NCBI GenBank assembly: GCA_027483405.1
Contig: JAIXUU010000369.1
Location: 1 to 35,048, forward strand
From: Planctomyces sp.
GTDB taxonomy: Bacteria > Planctomycetota > Planctomycetia > Planctomycetales > Planctomycetaceae
Length of the DNA: 35,048 bases
Direction of reading: 5' to 3'
How positions within the stretch are numbered: position 1 is the first letter of the stretch; the number at the start of each line of letters is the position of its first letter. A program made the translations under genes and the position numbers. This document shows, in pieces, positions 24,296-31,949 of the stretch. The notes under the pieces were generated by a model, which made no database searches, was not told the origin of the DNA, and saw only the letters and a program-made list of their open reading frames with translations.

Positions 24296-24970
24296 GTGAC
24301 GCTGATGCTTTGCCGCCAATGTCTGAACTGGGAATCCCCGCAATATGGACGGTGCCCCTTCTGTACAAGCGTTTTGAATCTCGCTGAGCCTGACCTGACA
24401 GCCAGTGAGCTTGCTGACCGATTTGGTGCTGTACTGCTCGAACAACCGTCGATCGCCATTCAACGCCGGCAGTTGTTGATCCATGGGTCATTGATTCTGA
24501 CATCGATTGGTTTGGCCTGGCTGCCCGAAATTGAATGGCTTGAGACGCATAAAATCAGTTTCAAAACAGCGTCGCATCGAACCTGGTGGAGTCTTGGTTT
24601 CTGCTGGCGGCAACAGGGTTCTTTACCACAGCGAACATCACCAGAACAAGCGTTTCATCCTGCAGGTCAAACATCGTTTACGAATGATCTGCCGCCACAA
24701 ACGCTCGACTCTTCTCCTGCAAAGAGTGCATCGATAACTCTTCCAGGAACCATCACACCGATCGAGCTTGCCACCCGCTGGATGGAACGTCCGACAGCCT
24801 TGTGGTTACCTCGCACCAGGATCGTGAGTTTGAAGATCCAGGGACGCAGGATGTCGCTGGTGATCCAACCCAATAGCAAGGTCAGCTTTTATCAATTCGG
24901 TCGGCCAACGACGATGTGGCCAACACAGTTTGAGAACTGGTTCAAAGACAGCCTGAGTAGCTCGTATTGA
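24296..24970 (+). CDS. Zinc-ribbon protein of unknown function
   Basis: A 224-residue protein starting at GTG 24296, which has GGGAG six bases upstream. C6, C9, C20 and C23 (CRQC...CPFC) form a zinc-ribbon at the N-terminus. The rest contains GSLILTSIGLAWLPEIEWLE, which may be a membrane-associated helix, a Ser/Pro-rich middle, and a C-terminal domain with LATRWMERPTALWLPRTRI and SLVIQPNSKVSFYQFGRP. I do not recognise the family. A single gene between the SDR and a REP-like element. Confidence 0.65.
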   Translation: MTLMLCRQCLNWESPQYGRCPFCTSVLNLAEPDLTASELADRFGAVLLEQPSIAIQRRQLLIHGSLILTSIGLAWLPEIEWLETHKISFKTASHRTWWSLGFCWRQQGSLPQRTSPEQAFHPAGQTSFTNDLPPQTLDSSPAKSASITLPGTITPIELATRWMERPTALWLPRTRIVSLKIQGRRMSLVIQPNSKVSFYQFGRPTTMWPTQFENWFKDSLSSSY

Positions 24971-25007
24971 ACATCGCTGAGAGTTGACTATGTCAAGTGC
25001 ATCTAAT

Positions 25008-25083
25008 GTAGGGTGCATGAAGTTCCGACGGAATGTACCAGAGACTCACTAAATATCTAATTGGTACATTTGTATTCACCCTG
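25008..25083 (+). repeat. REP-like repeat, long inverted-pair copy
   Basis: The left part GTAGGGTGCATGAAG...GGAATGTACCAG is followed after about 19 bases by the inverted right part TTGGTACATTTGTATTCACC and CTGC. The outer arms are degenerate (GGGTGCAT versus ATTCACCC) and the inner arms ATGTACCA/TGGTACAT pair exactly. The organisation is the same as at 34848-34924. It lies downstream of two convergent genes. Confidence 0.7.
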
Positions 25084-25101
25084 CGAGACGAATGCCACTA
25101 A

Positions 25102-25839
25102 CTATTCATCGGCCGGTCGCTGGTCGCCGGTGAGTTGAACTGAACCTTCCTCGTTAACATCCCGGGCAATGGCCGAACCCATAGGCCGTGTTCCACGAAA
25201 AGCGACTTGTGAGGGGAGTTGTTGAGCGGTTGTGGCAGGTGGTGTGGCGGTTCGCTCCACTTCCTCTTTGACGGTGCCGTAATGATAAGGCCCGACACCG
25301 AACACGAAGATATTGTTATCATCCGATTGTGCTGATGAGACGCCACCCTGGCCCAGAAGCTGCTTACTTTTGGGATCGTAAGCCAGTAGTCCCAGTTTGG
25401 CTGTTGCTGTTTGGCGCGATCGGCTGACAAGTCGCACTTCGGGAAGTGTCAGCATCCCGGGGAGTGTAATCTCGGGTGAACCGATAAATGAGTCTGCCGA
25501 ATCAGTACCGATAGAACCCGACCGCAGTTCGAGGACAATATCAGCCTCTTCAGCTTTCGCGACGATATTCGCCCCAGCCAGCATGGCGCGATGACGTAGC
25601 GAACCCACGAGGTAGGCTTTATCGACCCCTTCCAGATATTTTTCCTCGATATAGAGGTTCGTTCCTTGAATTGTCGACAAATCGACCTTTTCGAGAGCAT
25701 GATCAATTGCGTTGGAAATCAATAGCTGCTCACGTGCCGTACGTGACGTATTCGTCGTCTTGGTCGATGTACAAGCCAATGGGGTTACAACCAGACCACA
25801 ACAGATTGCCCAGTTCAATATCGTCTGTGTTTTCATCAT
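25102..25839 (-). CDS. Probable exported lipoprotein, DUF6655-like
   Basis: A 245-residue protein. A hydrophobic leader ends at TPLAC (C23), a possible though not canonical lipobox. The body reads TNTSRTAREQLLISNAIDHA, then LVGSLRHRAMLAGANIVAKA, DIVLELRSGSIGTDSADSFI and GSPEITLPGMLTLPEVRLVS, a sequence pattern I associate with the planctomycete DUF6655 family. That assignment is from memory of the pattern and is moderate. The end is a low-complexity tail. GGAATAAC lies before ATG 25839; ATG 25836 is also possible. Same strand as the next gene upstream (27022-25940), about 100 bases apart, so the two may be co-transcribed. Function unknown. Confidence 0.7.
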   Translation of the reverse strand: MMKTQTILNWAICCGLVVTPLACTSTKTTNTSRTAREQLLISNAIDHALEKVDLSTIQGTNLYIEEKYLEGVDKAYLVGSLRHRAMLAGANIVAKAEEADIVLELRSGSIGTDSADSFIGSPEITLPGMLTLPEVRLVSRSRQTATAKLGLLAYDPKSKQLLGQGGVSSAQSDDNNIFVFGVGPYHYGTVKEEVERTATPPATTAQQLPSQVAFRGTRPMGSAIARDVNEEGSVQLTGDQRPADE

Positions 25840-25939
25840 GTTATTCCTGTTTCACCTTGAATCACAGGTGAACGCCAGATGCATGTCTGCAGAGTCTGTA
25901 TTAATAAGTAGAGGTGTTTGAGGATTTGAAATGAGAGGT

Positions 25940-27022
25940 TTACTCTTCTTCGCGGCGGCGCACAGCCCCTCCAGCAGTCGACTTGGTCTTCGTACGCAGC
26001 CGTTTGCGGGCATAATGAGGAGCCTGCAGATGCGACTCTCTCTGTGCGATTTCCAGTCGCAGGATCTTTTCACCCAACGTCTGAATGCGAGTTGCCACTT
26101 CGTCGGTGGTCTGTTCCATCCCGGAGGAAACTAATGTCACAACCCCCAGAAAGAGCAGCATCTGACCTGCTGTCGTCATGAGCCAGCCTGTCGGTGCATG
26201 CTCGACGGGGCCACCAAAATGGCTCCAAAGTACAAGCGACGTTCCACAGGTCAGTAAGGCCACACCCAGATAGGCACAGACCTGACCAGAGACAATACCC
26301 CAGTTAAATGGCTTTTCCGTTTTCGCTTGTTGCAGACTGGTCAATTCTTTCTGGAGATGAGCCTGAGTGGGCGATGCGTGCATCGCCTGGGAAGAGTACT
26401 GTCCCTGCTCAAGTTCCCTCAGAAGTCGCACATCAAAATGCGGACCACGTCCGGCCATTCGCGACTGCTGTTGATCAAAGCGACGCTGAACCGCCTTAGC
26501 GTCGGTTCGCCGCTTGGGGCGATGTTTCGGCTTGGGCGGTGCACCGTCACCATGCGAAAGATCGACCCGGCGAGCAGCCTGTGGATGAACGGGAAGCGTC
26601 TCTGCCGCATAAGGAGGAGTTGGAGCATCGTTTTTTGGGAAGTTCGATGCAGTGGTGGAAGTCTTCGTAGGCGGCTCTGTGACTGGCTCGCGAGTGCTGG
26701 TATGAGGTGCTGGCGTCTTGCTGGCTCGCAAAGGGCTGGCAGAGAGATCCGGGAGAAAGGGACGATCTAAAGATTCTAATGCCTGTGGCGTCGACCAGCG
26801 GGCCAGAACGTCGCGTACATTACGCGTTGATGTTTCGTCCCGAAGAAGATTAAAGCTCGCTGGTGCAGGCAAAGTTCCTGGCGGATTGGTTTCTTGATCC
26901 TGCGGTATCGTGGGTGTCGAGAGCCGGGCGGCCAATGTCATTCCGCAATGCGTGCATCGTGAATGCCGGTGATCCGGCATCAACACAGCAGCAACATCGG
27001 CTTGGCACTGAGGGCACCACAT
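25940..27022 (-). CDS. Zinc-ribbon membrane protein, unknown function
   Basis: A 360-residue protein. CPQC and CTHC (C3/C6 and C23/C26) make an N-terminal zinc ribbon. A long Pro/Thr/Ser-rich, presumably disordered region (about 36-165) is followed by a basic cluster KPKHRPKRRTDAK. A charged helical segment precedes two membrane spans, GIVSGQVCAYLGVALLTCGT with its continuation and TAGQMLLFLGVVTLVSSGM, and a C-terminal coiled-coil-like stretch ending KLRTKTKSTAGGAVRRREEE-like residues. I do not recognise a named domain beyond the zinc ribbon. ATG 27022 opens directly with the ribbon (MWCPQC). It may form a unit with the downstream lipoprotein gene. Confidence 0.7.
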   Translation of the reverse strand: MWCPQCQADVAAVLMPDHRHSRCTHCGMTLAARLSTPTIPQDQETNPPGTLPAPASFNLLRDETSTRNVRDVLARWSTPQALESLDRPFLPDLSASPLRASKTPAPHTSTREPVTEPPTKTSTTASNFPKNDAPTPPYAAETLPVHPQAARRVDLSHGDGAPPKPKHRPKRRTDAKAVQRRFDQQQSRMAGRGPHFDVRLLRELEQGQYSSQAMHASPTQAHLQKELTSLQQAKTEKPFNWGIVSGQVCAYLGVALLTCGTSLVLWSHFGGPVEHAPTGWLMTTAGQMLLFLGVVTLVSSGMEQTTDEVATRIQTLGEKILRLEIAQRESHLQAPHYARKRLRTKTKSTAGGAVRRREEE

Positions 27023-27322
27023 GGAAAGTTTTCCGCAGAGCGGGGCGAAAGCGTGGGAAAAGAGCGGCAGACGGGAAGAGCAGCAGACAGGGAGGGTGAA
27101 AGGCGGGATGGCATCGTCAGGAAGGGCCGATGACGATCGCTCACAAGCGGTCTCATCATGGGAAATCTCCTTCGCAGGTTATGAGACAATGCCTTGGGGC
27201 AGCAAGGTGAACTCACCCTAGAAGGAGCGGCAGTTTCTGCGGCCTGGCTCACGGTAAAGATTGCGGTTCAATAGTTTTGAAGAGCCGAATTGAGCCTTGG
27301 CAAAGTTCGCATGGCCGTCCAG

Positions 27323-27364
27323 AACTGTTGAAAACACCTGAAAAACAAGGTGTTTTCAACAGTT
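27323..27364. repeat. Perfect 17-bp inverted repeat (hairpin)
   Basis: AACTGTTGAAAACACCT at 27323-27339 pairs perfectly with 27348-27364 across the loop GAAAAACA. It is AT-rich, not followed by a T-run, and is not near the end of any called gene. It could be a binding site for a dimeric regulator, a remnant end of a mobile element, or a structured small RNA. Confidence 0.7.
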
Positions 27365-27943
27365 ATACCCTTCATCCTGCAGACTGTTTTTGGCCAAAGC
27401 AGCGTTTTTACGAGCTCGCTTGCAAGTCGTCTTTCGAGAAGCTGGGAAAACTGCGCAATCCTTCTCAGGGAGTGTTTGTGAAGCGATCTTCACGGCCAGA
27501 AATTCTCTCACGGCTGGTAAATCCAAAATCCACCATCACTTGTGGTTGATTGAACCACTTGACCCACAAGATTGAGTGCGAAGAGAGCTTGACAATCTTT
27601 TCTGGCGGGGTATCGTGGGATCAATGACAGCAGTCAACATCTTGTTGCCGCTATCATTGATTCACACAAGTAGTAGTGGTTTTCTGTCGAAAAGATCTCT
27701 ATGGGGCGATCTGCCCTGATGCCGGAGCAAGGACTGCGTTCTGTACCGGTATGGAACTTTCACCCAATTACGCTTCAGTGCCCCAGAACTATGAAAGTCG
27801 TGGTGCAACAGTAGAGCTGTGGCCGCTGAAAAGTTGTCACTTCGTGATTTTGCGGTCGAGCAGTGATGCGACGCCGGTTTTGTGAGTTTCCACTGTACTG
27901 AAAAGCAGGCACTGGCCGATAGATGTGTCTGTTTGTGCGCAGT

Positions 27944-27951
27944 GATATAAT
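27944..27951 (+). promoter_or_regulatory. Extended -10 promoter of nrdJ
   Basis: TGATATAAT (27943-27951) matches the extended -10 consensus TGnTATAAT exactly. A transcript starting near 27958 would have a leader of about 55 bases before ATG 28014. No good -35 is visible, which is acceptable for an extended -10 promoter. Confidence 0.5.
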
Positions 27952-28013
27952 GTATAGTCTGCTGGTATGGCGGACTGATTTTTAACCCCTAACCCATGGA
28001 TATGGAGTGCACG

Positions 28014-31000
28014 ATGCACGAACAAAAAGGACTTGCGACGTCTGAACTTTCCCCCGTCGGCCTCCGTCCGACAAATGCCCCCAGCACCCGGCCCAGTGGT
28101 TTTCCCGCCAATAGCTTTCCATTGGGAACATCGCGACCACTTCCGGAAGCTGCACCGATGCGGATCCGTCCGGAGTTCTGTCCCGAAGGTGTCGATCCTT
28201 TTTCGACCAGTGAATGGGAACTCCGTTCCGCCTTCATTAAGGACGAGAACGGCAAGGTGCTGTTCGAGCAGAAGGATTGCGAAATTCCTGCTCACTGGAG
28301 CCCACTGGCTACCAACGTCGTCGTCAGCAAGTACTTTTATGGCGAGCACGGCACTCCCGAGCGCGAAACCAGTGTCCGCCAGGTGATCAATCGCGTCGCC
28401 CGCACGATTGCCGACTGGGGCATTGCCGATGGCTACTTCGCCAGCCGGGAAGATGGCGAGAATTTCTACAACGAACTCGCCTGGCTCTGTCTCCATCAGT
28501 ACGGCAGCTTCAACTCGCCCGTGTGGTTTAACGTCGGGCTCTACCATCAGTACGGTGTGGCTGGTTCTAAGGGGAACTACCGCTTCGATCTCAAAACTCA
28601 AGAGGTCGTCCGTGCAGAAACTTCCTATGAATATCCTCAGGCCAGTGCCTGCTTCATTCAGTCAGTCGATGACAACATGGAAGACATCATGCGCCTCGCC
28701 ACCAGCGAAGCCATGCTCTTCAAGTTCGGCTCCGGCACCGGGACAGATCTCTCCTCCATCCGCAGTGCGAAAGAAAAGCTCTCTGGCGGTGGGACTCCTT
28801 CCGGCCCACTCTCGTTCATGAGAGTTTACGACCAGATTGCGGCTGTTGTGAAATCGGGCGGCAAGACACGCCGGGCAGCCAAAATGCAGTCGCTCAAGGA
28901 CTGGCATCCAGACATCCTCGAGTTCATCCAGTGCAAGCTCAAGGAAGAGAAAAAGGCTCGCGTCCTGATCGAATCGGGTGAGTACGATTCGAACTTCAAC
29001 GGCGAAGCCTACGGCTCGATCATGTATCAGAACGCCAATCTCTCGGTTCGCCTGAGCGATGAGTTCATGCGGGCTTACGAAGAGAACAAAAAATGGGTGA
29101 CTCACTGGGTGACCGACGCCACCAAGCCCGGCCCTGCCTACGAAGCTCGCTACGTCATGCGGCAAATGGCCGAAGGTGCCTGGCATTGCGGTGACCCTGG
29201 TGTTCAGTTCGACACTATCATCAATCGCTGGCATACCTGCCCGAACGATGGTCGCATCAATGCATCGAACCCCTGCTCGGAATACATGTTCCTCGATGAT
29301 ACCGCTTGTAACCTTGCCAGCTTGAACTTGCGCAAGTTCCAGCGGGAAGATGGTCGCTTCGATGTCGAACGCTATCGTTCCGCGATCAATATTTTCCTGA
29401 CAGCACAGGAAATTCTGGTCGATCACGCCAGCTATCCGACTCCACAGATCGCTGCCAACAGCCACAAGTACCGTCCGCTTGGTCTGGGCTATGCCAACCT
29501 GGGCAGCCTCCTCATGTCGATGGGCATTCCTTACGACAGTGCGGCTGGCCGCGGGATTTGCGGGGCATTGACCTCTCTGCTCACCGGTCAGGCTTACCTC
29601 ACTTCTTCGCGAATTGCAGCGTTCGCCGGCCCATTCGAGGGCTATCGCAACAATGCCGATCCAATGCTCCGCGTGATGCGTATGCATCGCGACGCCGTCG
29701 ATCGCATCGATTCGTCCTGCCCCGAAGAACTTCGCAAGGCAGCAGAAGAAGTGTGGGATGATGTGGTCGATAGTGGTCGCCGTTTCGGCTTCCGCAACAG
29801 CCAGGCCACAGTCCTTGCACCGACAGGAACCATTGCCTTCATGATGGATTGCGATACGACAGGCATTGAGCCCGATATCGCTCTCGTGAAGTACAAGCAA
29901 TTGGCTGGTGGCGGCCTGATGAAGATCGTCAATCGCACTGTGCCACTCGCTCTGAAGACCCTCGGCTACGATTCCCCCGAAGTCGAGCGGATCGTCAAGG
30001 CCATTGAAGAGCACGACACCATCGAAGCGGCGACCGATCTTTCACCAGATCATCTCGCAGTCTTCGACTGTGCCTTCAAGCCTGCCAGTGGAACACGCAG
30101 CATTCAGTGGCGTGCTCACATCAAGATGATGGCGGCTGCTCAGCCGTTCCTCTCGGGTGCGATTTCCAAGACTGTCAACATGCCTGCCGATTCGACAGTC
30201 GAAGACATCGAAAAGGCTTATGCCGAAGGCTGGCGACTGGGCCTGAAGGCACTGGCTGTCTATCGCGACGGTTCCAAGCAAAGCCAGCCACTCAACGTGA
30301 AAAAGGGAGGCGATGGCAATAAGGAAGTGGCTCCAGGCCAGCCTGTCCGCCGCCGGTTGCCCACGACCCGCCACTCGCTGACGCACAAGTTCTCAGTAGG
30401 CGGGCATGAAGGTTACATCACCGTCGGTCTGTTTGAAGATGCCACACCGGGCGAACTCTTCATCAGTATGGCTAAAGAAGGTTCAACGATTGGCGGCCTG
30501 ATGGATGTCATCGGAACCGAAACCTCGATGTGCCTCCAGTACGGCGTACCGCTCGAAGTTCTGGTCGAGAAATTCTCGCACAGCCGGTTCGAACCTTCGG
30601 GCTGGACACAGAACCCGGATATCCCCAACGCGAAGAGTGTGGTCGATTACATCTTCCGCTGGATGGCGATCCAGTTCATGCCTGGTTTCCGCGAGGCCAA
30701 CGTCCCGCGGCGAGCCGAAGCGGCCTCTGGTGAAGAAGGCGAGAGTGCCGAAAGTCATCGCGTGGCCGGAGCCGCACCTGCGACTCCGGCCGGCAAAGCA
30801 GCACACGGCTTGAACGGCAGCCTGAAGCCGGAGATCAAGGGAAGTGACAAGCTGCCAGCTTCACTGGAAAAGCGAATTCACGCACCCCTGCCAACCTCTG
30901 GGACAAATGGCAGCCACACCACCAACGGGCACACGTCCAATGGCCACGCCAGCCATGGCAAGACAAATGGAAGCACACATGCTGAACTCCATGTTCTGGA

Positions 31001-31133
31001 TCAATCCCGGAGCCAGCAGTTCAGCCGCTTCCAGACCGACGCCCCTGCGTGTAGCAATTGCGGCTCAATCACTGTAAGAAACGGAGCCTGCTACCTCTGC
31101 CACAACTGCGGCACCAGCCTCGGCTGCAGTTAA
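28014..31133 (+). CDS. nrdJ: Vitamin B12-dependent (class II) ribonucleoside-diphosphate reductase
   Basis: About 1039 residues, converting ribonucleotides to deoxyribonucleotides with adenosylcobalamin and no oxygen requirement. Seen in order: QASACFIQSVDDNME with the first redox cysteine, SGTGTDLSSIRS, NPCSEYMFLDDTACNLASLN (the NxCxE radical/redox site with its second cysteine), LAPTGTIAFMMDCDTTGIEP, and KTVNMPADSTVEDIEKAY. A long Gly/Asn/His/Thr/Ser-rich linker precedes a C-terminal zinc-ribbon tail with CSNC and CYLCHNC, expected in this family. ATG 28014 is preferred because GGAG lies six bases upstream; the frame also has ATGs at 27996 and 28002 without a Shine-Dalgarno. Monocistronic, with a promoter and terminator visible. 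Confidence 0.96.
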   Translation: MHEQKGLATSELSPVGLRPTNAPSTRPSGFPANSFPLGTSRPLPEAAPMRIRPEFCPEGVDPFSTSEWELRSAFIKDENGKVLFEQKDCEIPAHWSPLATNVVVSKYFYGEHGTPERETSVRQVINRVARTIADWGIADGYFASREDGENFYNELAWLCLHQYGSFNSPVWFNVGLYHQYGVAGSKGNYRFDLKTQEVVRAETSYEYPQASACFIQSVDDNMEDIMRLATSEAMLFKFGSGTGTDLSSIRSAKEKLSGGGTPSGPLSFMRVYDQIAAVVKSGGKTRRAAKMQSLKDWHPDILEFIQCKLKEEKKARVLIESGEYDSNFNGEAYGSIMYQNANLSVRLSDEFMRAYEENKKWVTHWVTDATKPGPAYEARYVMRQMAEGAWHCGDPGVQFDTIINRWHTCPNDGRINASNPCSEYMFLDDTACNLASLNLRKFQREDGRFDVERYRSAINIFLTAQEILVDHASYPTPQIAANSHKYRPLGLGYANLGSLLMSMGIPYDSAAGRGICGALTSLLTGQAYLTSSRIAAFAGPFEGYRNNADPMLRVMRMHRDAVDRIDSSCPEELRKAAEEVWDDVVDSGRRFGFRNSQATVLAPTGTIAFMMDCDTTGIEPDIALVKYKQLAGGGLMKIVNRTVPLALKTLGYDSPEVERIVKAIEEHDTIEAATDLSPDHLAVFDCAFKPASGTRSIQWRAHIKMMAAAQPFLSGAISKTVNMPADSTVEDIEKAYAEGWRLGLKALAVYRDGSKQSQPLNVKKGGDGNKEVAPGQPVRRRLPTTRHSLTHKFSVGGHEGYITVGLFEDATPGELFISMAKEGSTIGGLMDVIGTETSMCLQYGVPLEVLVEKFSHSRFEPSGWTQNPDIPNAKSVVDYIFRWMAIQFMPGFREANVPRRAEAASGEEGESAESHRVAGAAPATPAGKAAHGLNGSLKPEIKGSDKLPASLEKRIHAPLPTSGTNGSHTTNGHTSNGHASHGKTNGSTHAELHVLDQSRSQQFSRFQTDAPACSNCGSITVRNGACYLCHNCGTSLGCS

Positions 31134-31151
31134 TGCAACGCGAATAAGAAA

Positions 31152-31180
31152 GGCCCCGACCAAAAGTCGGGGCCTTTTTT
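31152..31180 (+). terminator. Intrinsic terminator of nrdJ
   Basis: GGCCCCGAC (31152-31160), loop CAAAA, GTCGGGGCC (31166-31174), then six T residues. A perfect nine-base GC-rich stem with a T-run, 19 bases after the nrdJ stop codon. Confidence 0.93.
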
Positions 31181-31195
31181 CGTATCCAGATTGAG

Positions 31196-31227
31196 GTAGG
31201 GTGCATGGAGTCTTCGGAATGCACCAG
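31196..31227 (+). repeat. REP-like repeat, half copy
   Basis: GTAGGGTGCATGGAGTCTTC followed by GGAATGCACCAG, with an imperfect GGGTGCAT/ATGCACC dyad. It lies just downstream of the nrdJ terminator. No inverted right half follows. Confidence 0.7.
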
Positions 31228-31420
31228 CTTTTGTAAGCCACGCCAAATCGATACTGAGCTTCCACAAGGATTTCTCTATATTTTCGACGAACGTTTCTAA
31301 CACCAATGGGGTTATATAGGTGATGGGCCTGCAGATTATGACTATTCAATTGAATGTCGCTGTTTGGTTCCTCTGTTCTAGACAGCCATAATTGAGCTGT
31401 CGCCTTATCGGGGATTTGGA

Positions 31421-31555
31421 ATGACTGATAAGAAGACTAGCGACAATGCTGCGTCAGCCGCCTCTCGGGTTCTGAAAGATGGTCGAACTGGAAAGGATTC
31501 AAAGTCGGCTGCAGGATCGGCACTTTCTCAAAAGGGTAGTGCAAAAAAGAAGTAA
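31421..31555 (+). CDS. 44-residue AAGSALSQ-type small basic protein
   Basis: MTDKKTSDNAASAASRVLKD then GRTGKDSKSAAGSALSQKGS and AKKK. It is too short for most gene callers. The ASxAxxxL...SKSAAGSALSQ pattern recurs in small proteins I recall from many bacteria, of unknown function. It has alternating Ala/Ser and Lys and no hydrophobic core, so it is probably a basic, partly helical, possibly nucleic-acid-binding peptide. GGGGATTTGGA lies directly before ATG 31421. It stands alone between the nrdJ terminator and the J-domain gene. Confidence 0.65.
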   Translation: MTDKKTSDNAASAASRVLKDGRTGKDSKSAAGSALSQKGSAKKK

Positions 31556-31727
31556 TGCTCTGTCTTAAGGGTTGAACTGGCCACACTTTAACTTTTAATG
31601 CGTGGCAAGCCGTGGTAGATAGACGTATCACCACGAATCACAATTTATTGTGGCAAGATAGATTGCGGCGGCAGGTTTCCAGCTTGGAATTTGTCGCCGC
31701 ATTTTCGCTATTCAACTGAAGTTCTTC

Positions 31728-31949
31728 ATGTCGCGAAGGCTTGAAAAGACTTCTCTGAAAGATATGGACGCGACGCAGCAGCGGATGGGCGTTGTGGGGA
31801 GGATTCGCTTTCTTCAGCAGCTTGAGAACGGCAGTGGCGACTTTGCGACAGAACGCCACAAATGGGTAGATCGCCAGACTTGTGAGACTATCGAGGAGCA
31901 GTTTATCGTTCTTCAAAACAATGCATCTGAGCCTATCAACGATCTATGA
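31728..31949 (+). CDS. Possible 73-residue hydrophilic protein
   Basis: MSRRLEKTSLKDMDATQQRM, a charged helical-looking protein with RIRFLQQLENGSGDFATE and IEEQFIVLQNN. It ends by overlapping the stop codon of the convergent J-domain gene by six bases. The only upstream help is CTGAAGTTCTTC. A minus-strand frame (31638-31916) competes over the same DNA. The composition is protein-like, but no family is recognised, so the call is weak. Otherwise 31556-31943 holds nothing recognised. Confidence 0.35.
   Translation: MSRRLEKTSLKDMDATQQRMGVVGRIRFLQQLENGSGDFATERHKWVDRQTCETIEEQFIVLQNNASEPINDL

Larger units (their letters stand above)
27023..28013. other. About 990 bases without a convincing gene, upstream of nrdJ
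   Basis: Short frames exist on both strands, but none has a good start together with protein-like composition. The region holds a perfect 17-bp inverted repeat (27323-27364), a possible promoter TTGACA-16-TATCGT (27599-27626), a small dyad GTGGTT-GATTG-AACCAC (27543-27559), and the likely nrdJ promoter (27944-27951). I did not find a cobalamin riboswitch B12 box or a good NrdR box. Confidence 0.5.

Noticed and set aside
27277-27549. 90-residue plus frame through the 17-bp inverted repeat
   Set aside because: No Shine-Dalgarno or known motif; the frame runs through a perfect hairpin, so coding is doubtful.
27890-28013. Cobalamin riboswitch ahead of nrdJ
   Set aside because: Considered because NrdJ needs B12; GGCACTGG at 27908 only resembles the B12 box and no surrounding consensus elements were seen.
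27837-28601. 254-residue minus-strand frame at the nrdJ start
   Set aside because: Mostly antisense to conserved nrdJ codons and no recognisable domain.
28662-30014. 450-residue minus-strand frame
   Set aside because: It lies fully inside nrdJ, which has unmistakable catalytic motifs; the opposite frame is a codon-bias shadow.
31638-31916. 92-residue minus-strand frame
   Set aside because: Competes with the plus frame 31728-31949; less protein-like overall and no clear start signal. Not excluded.
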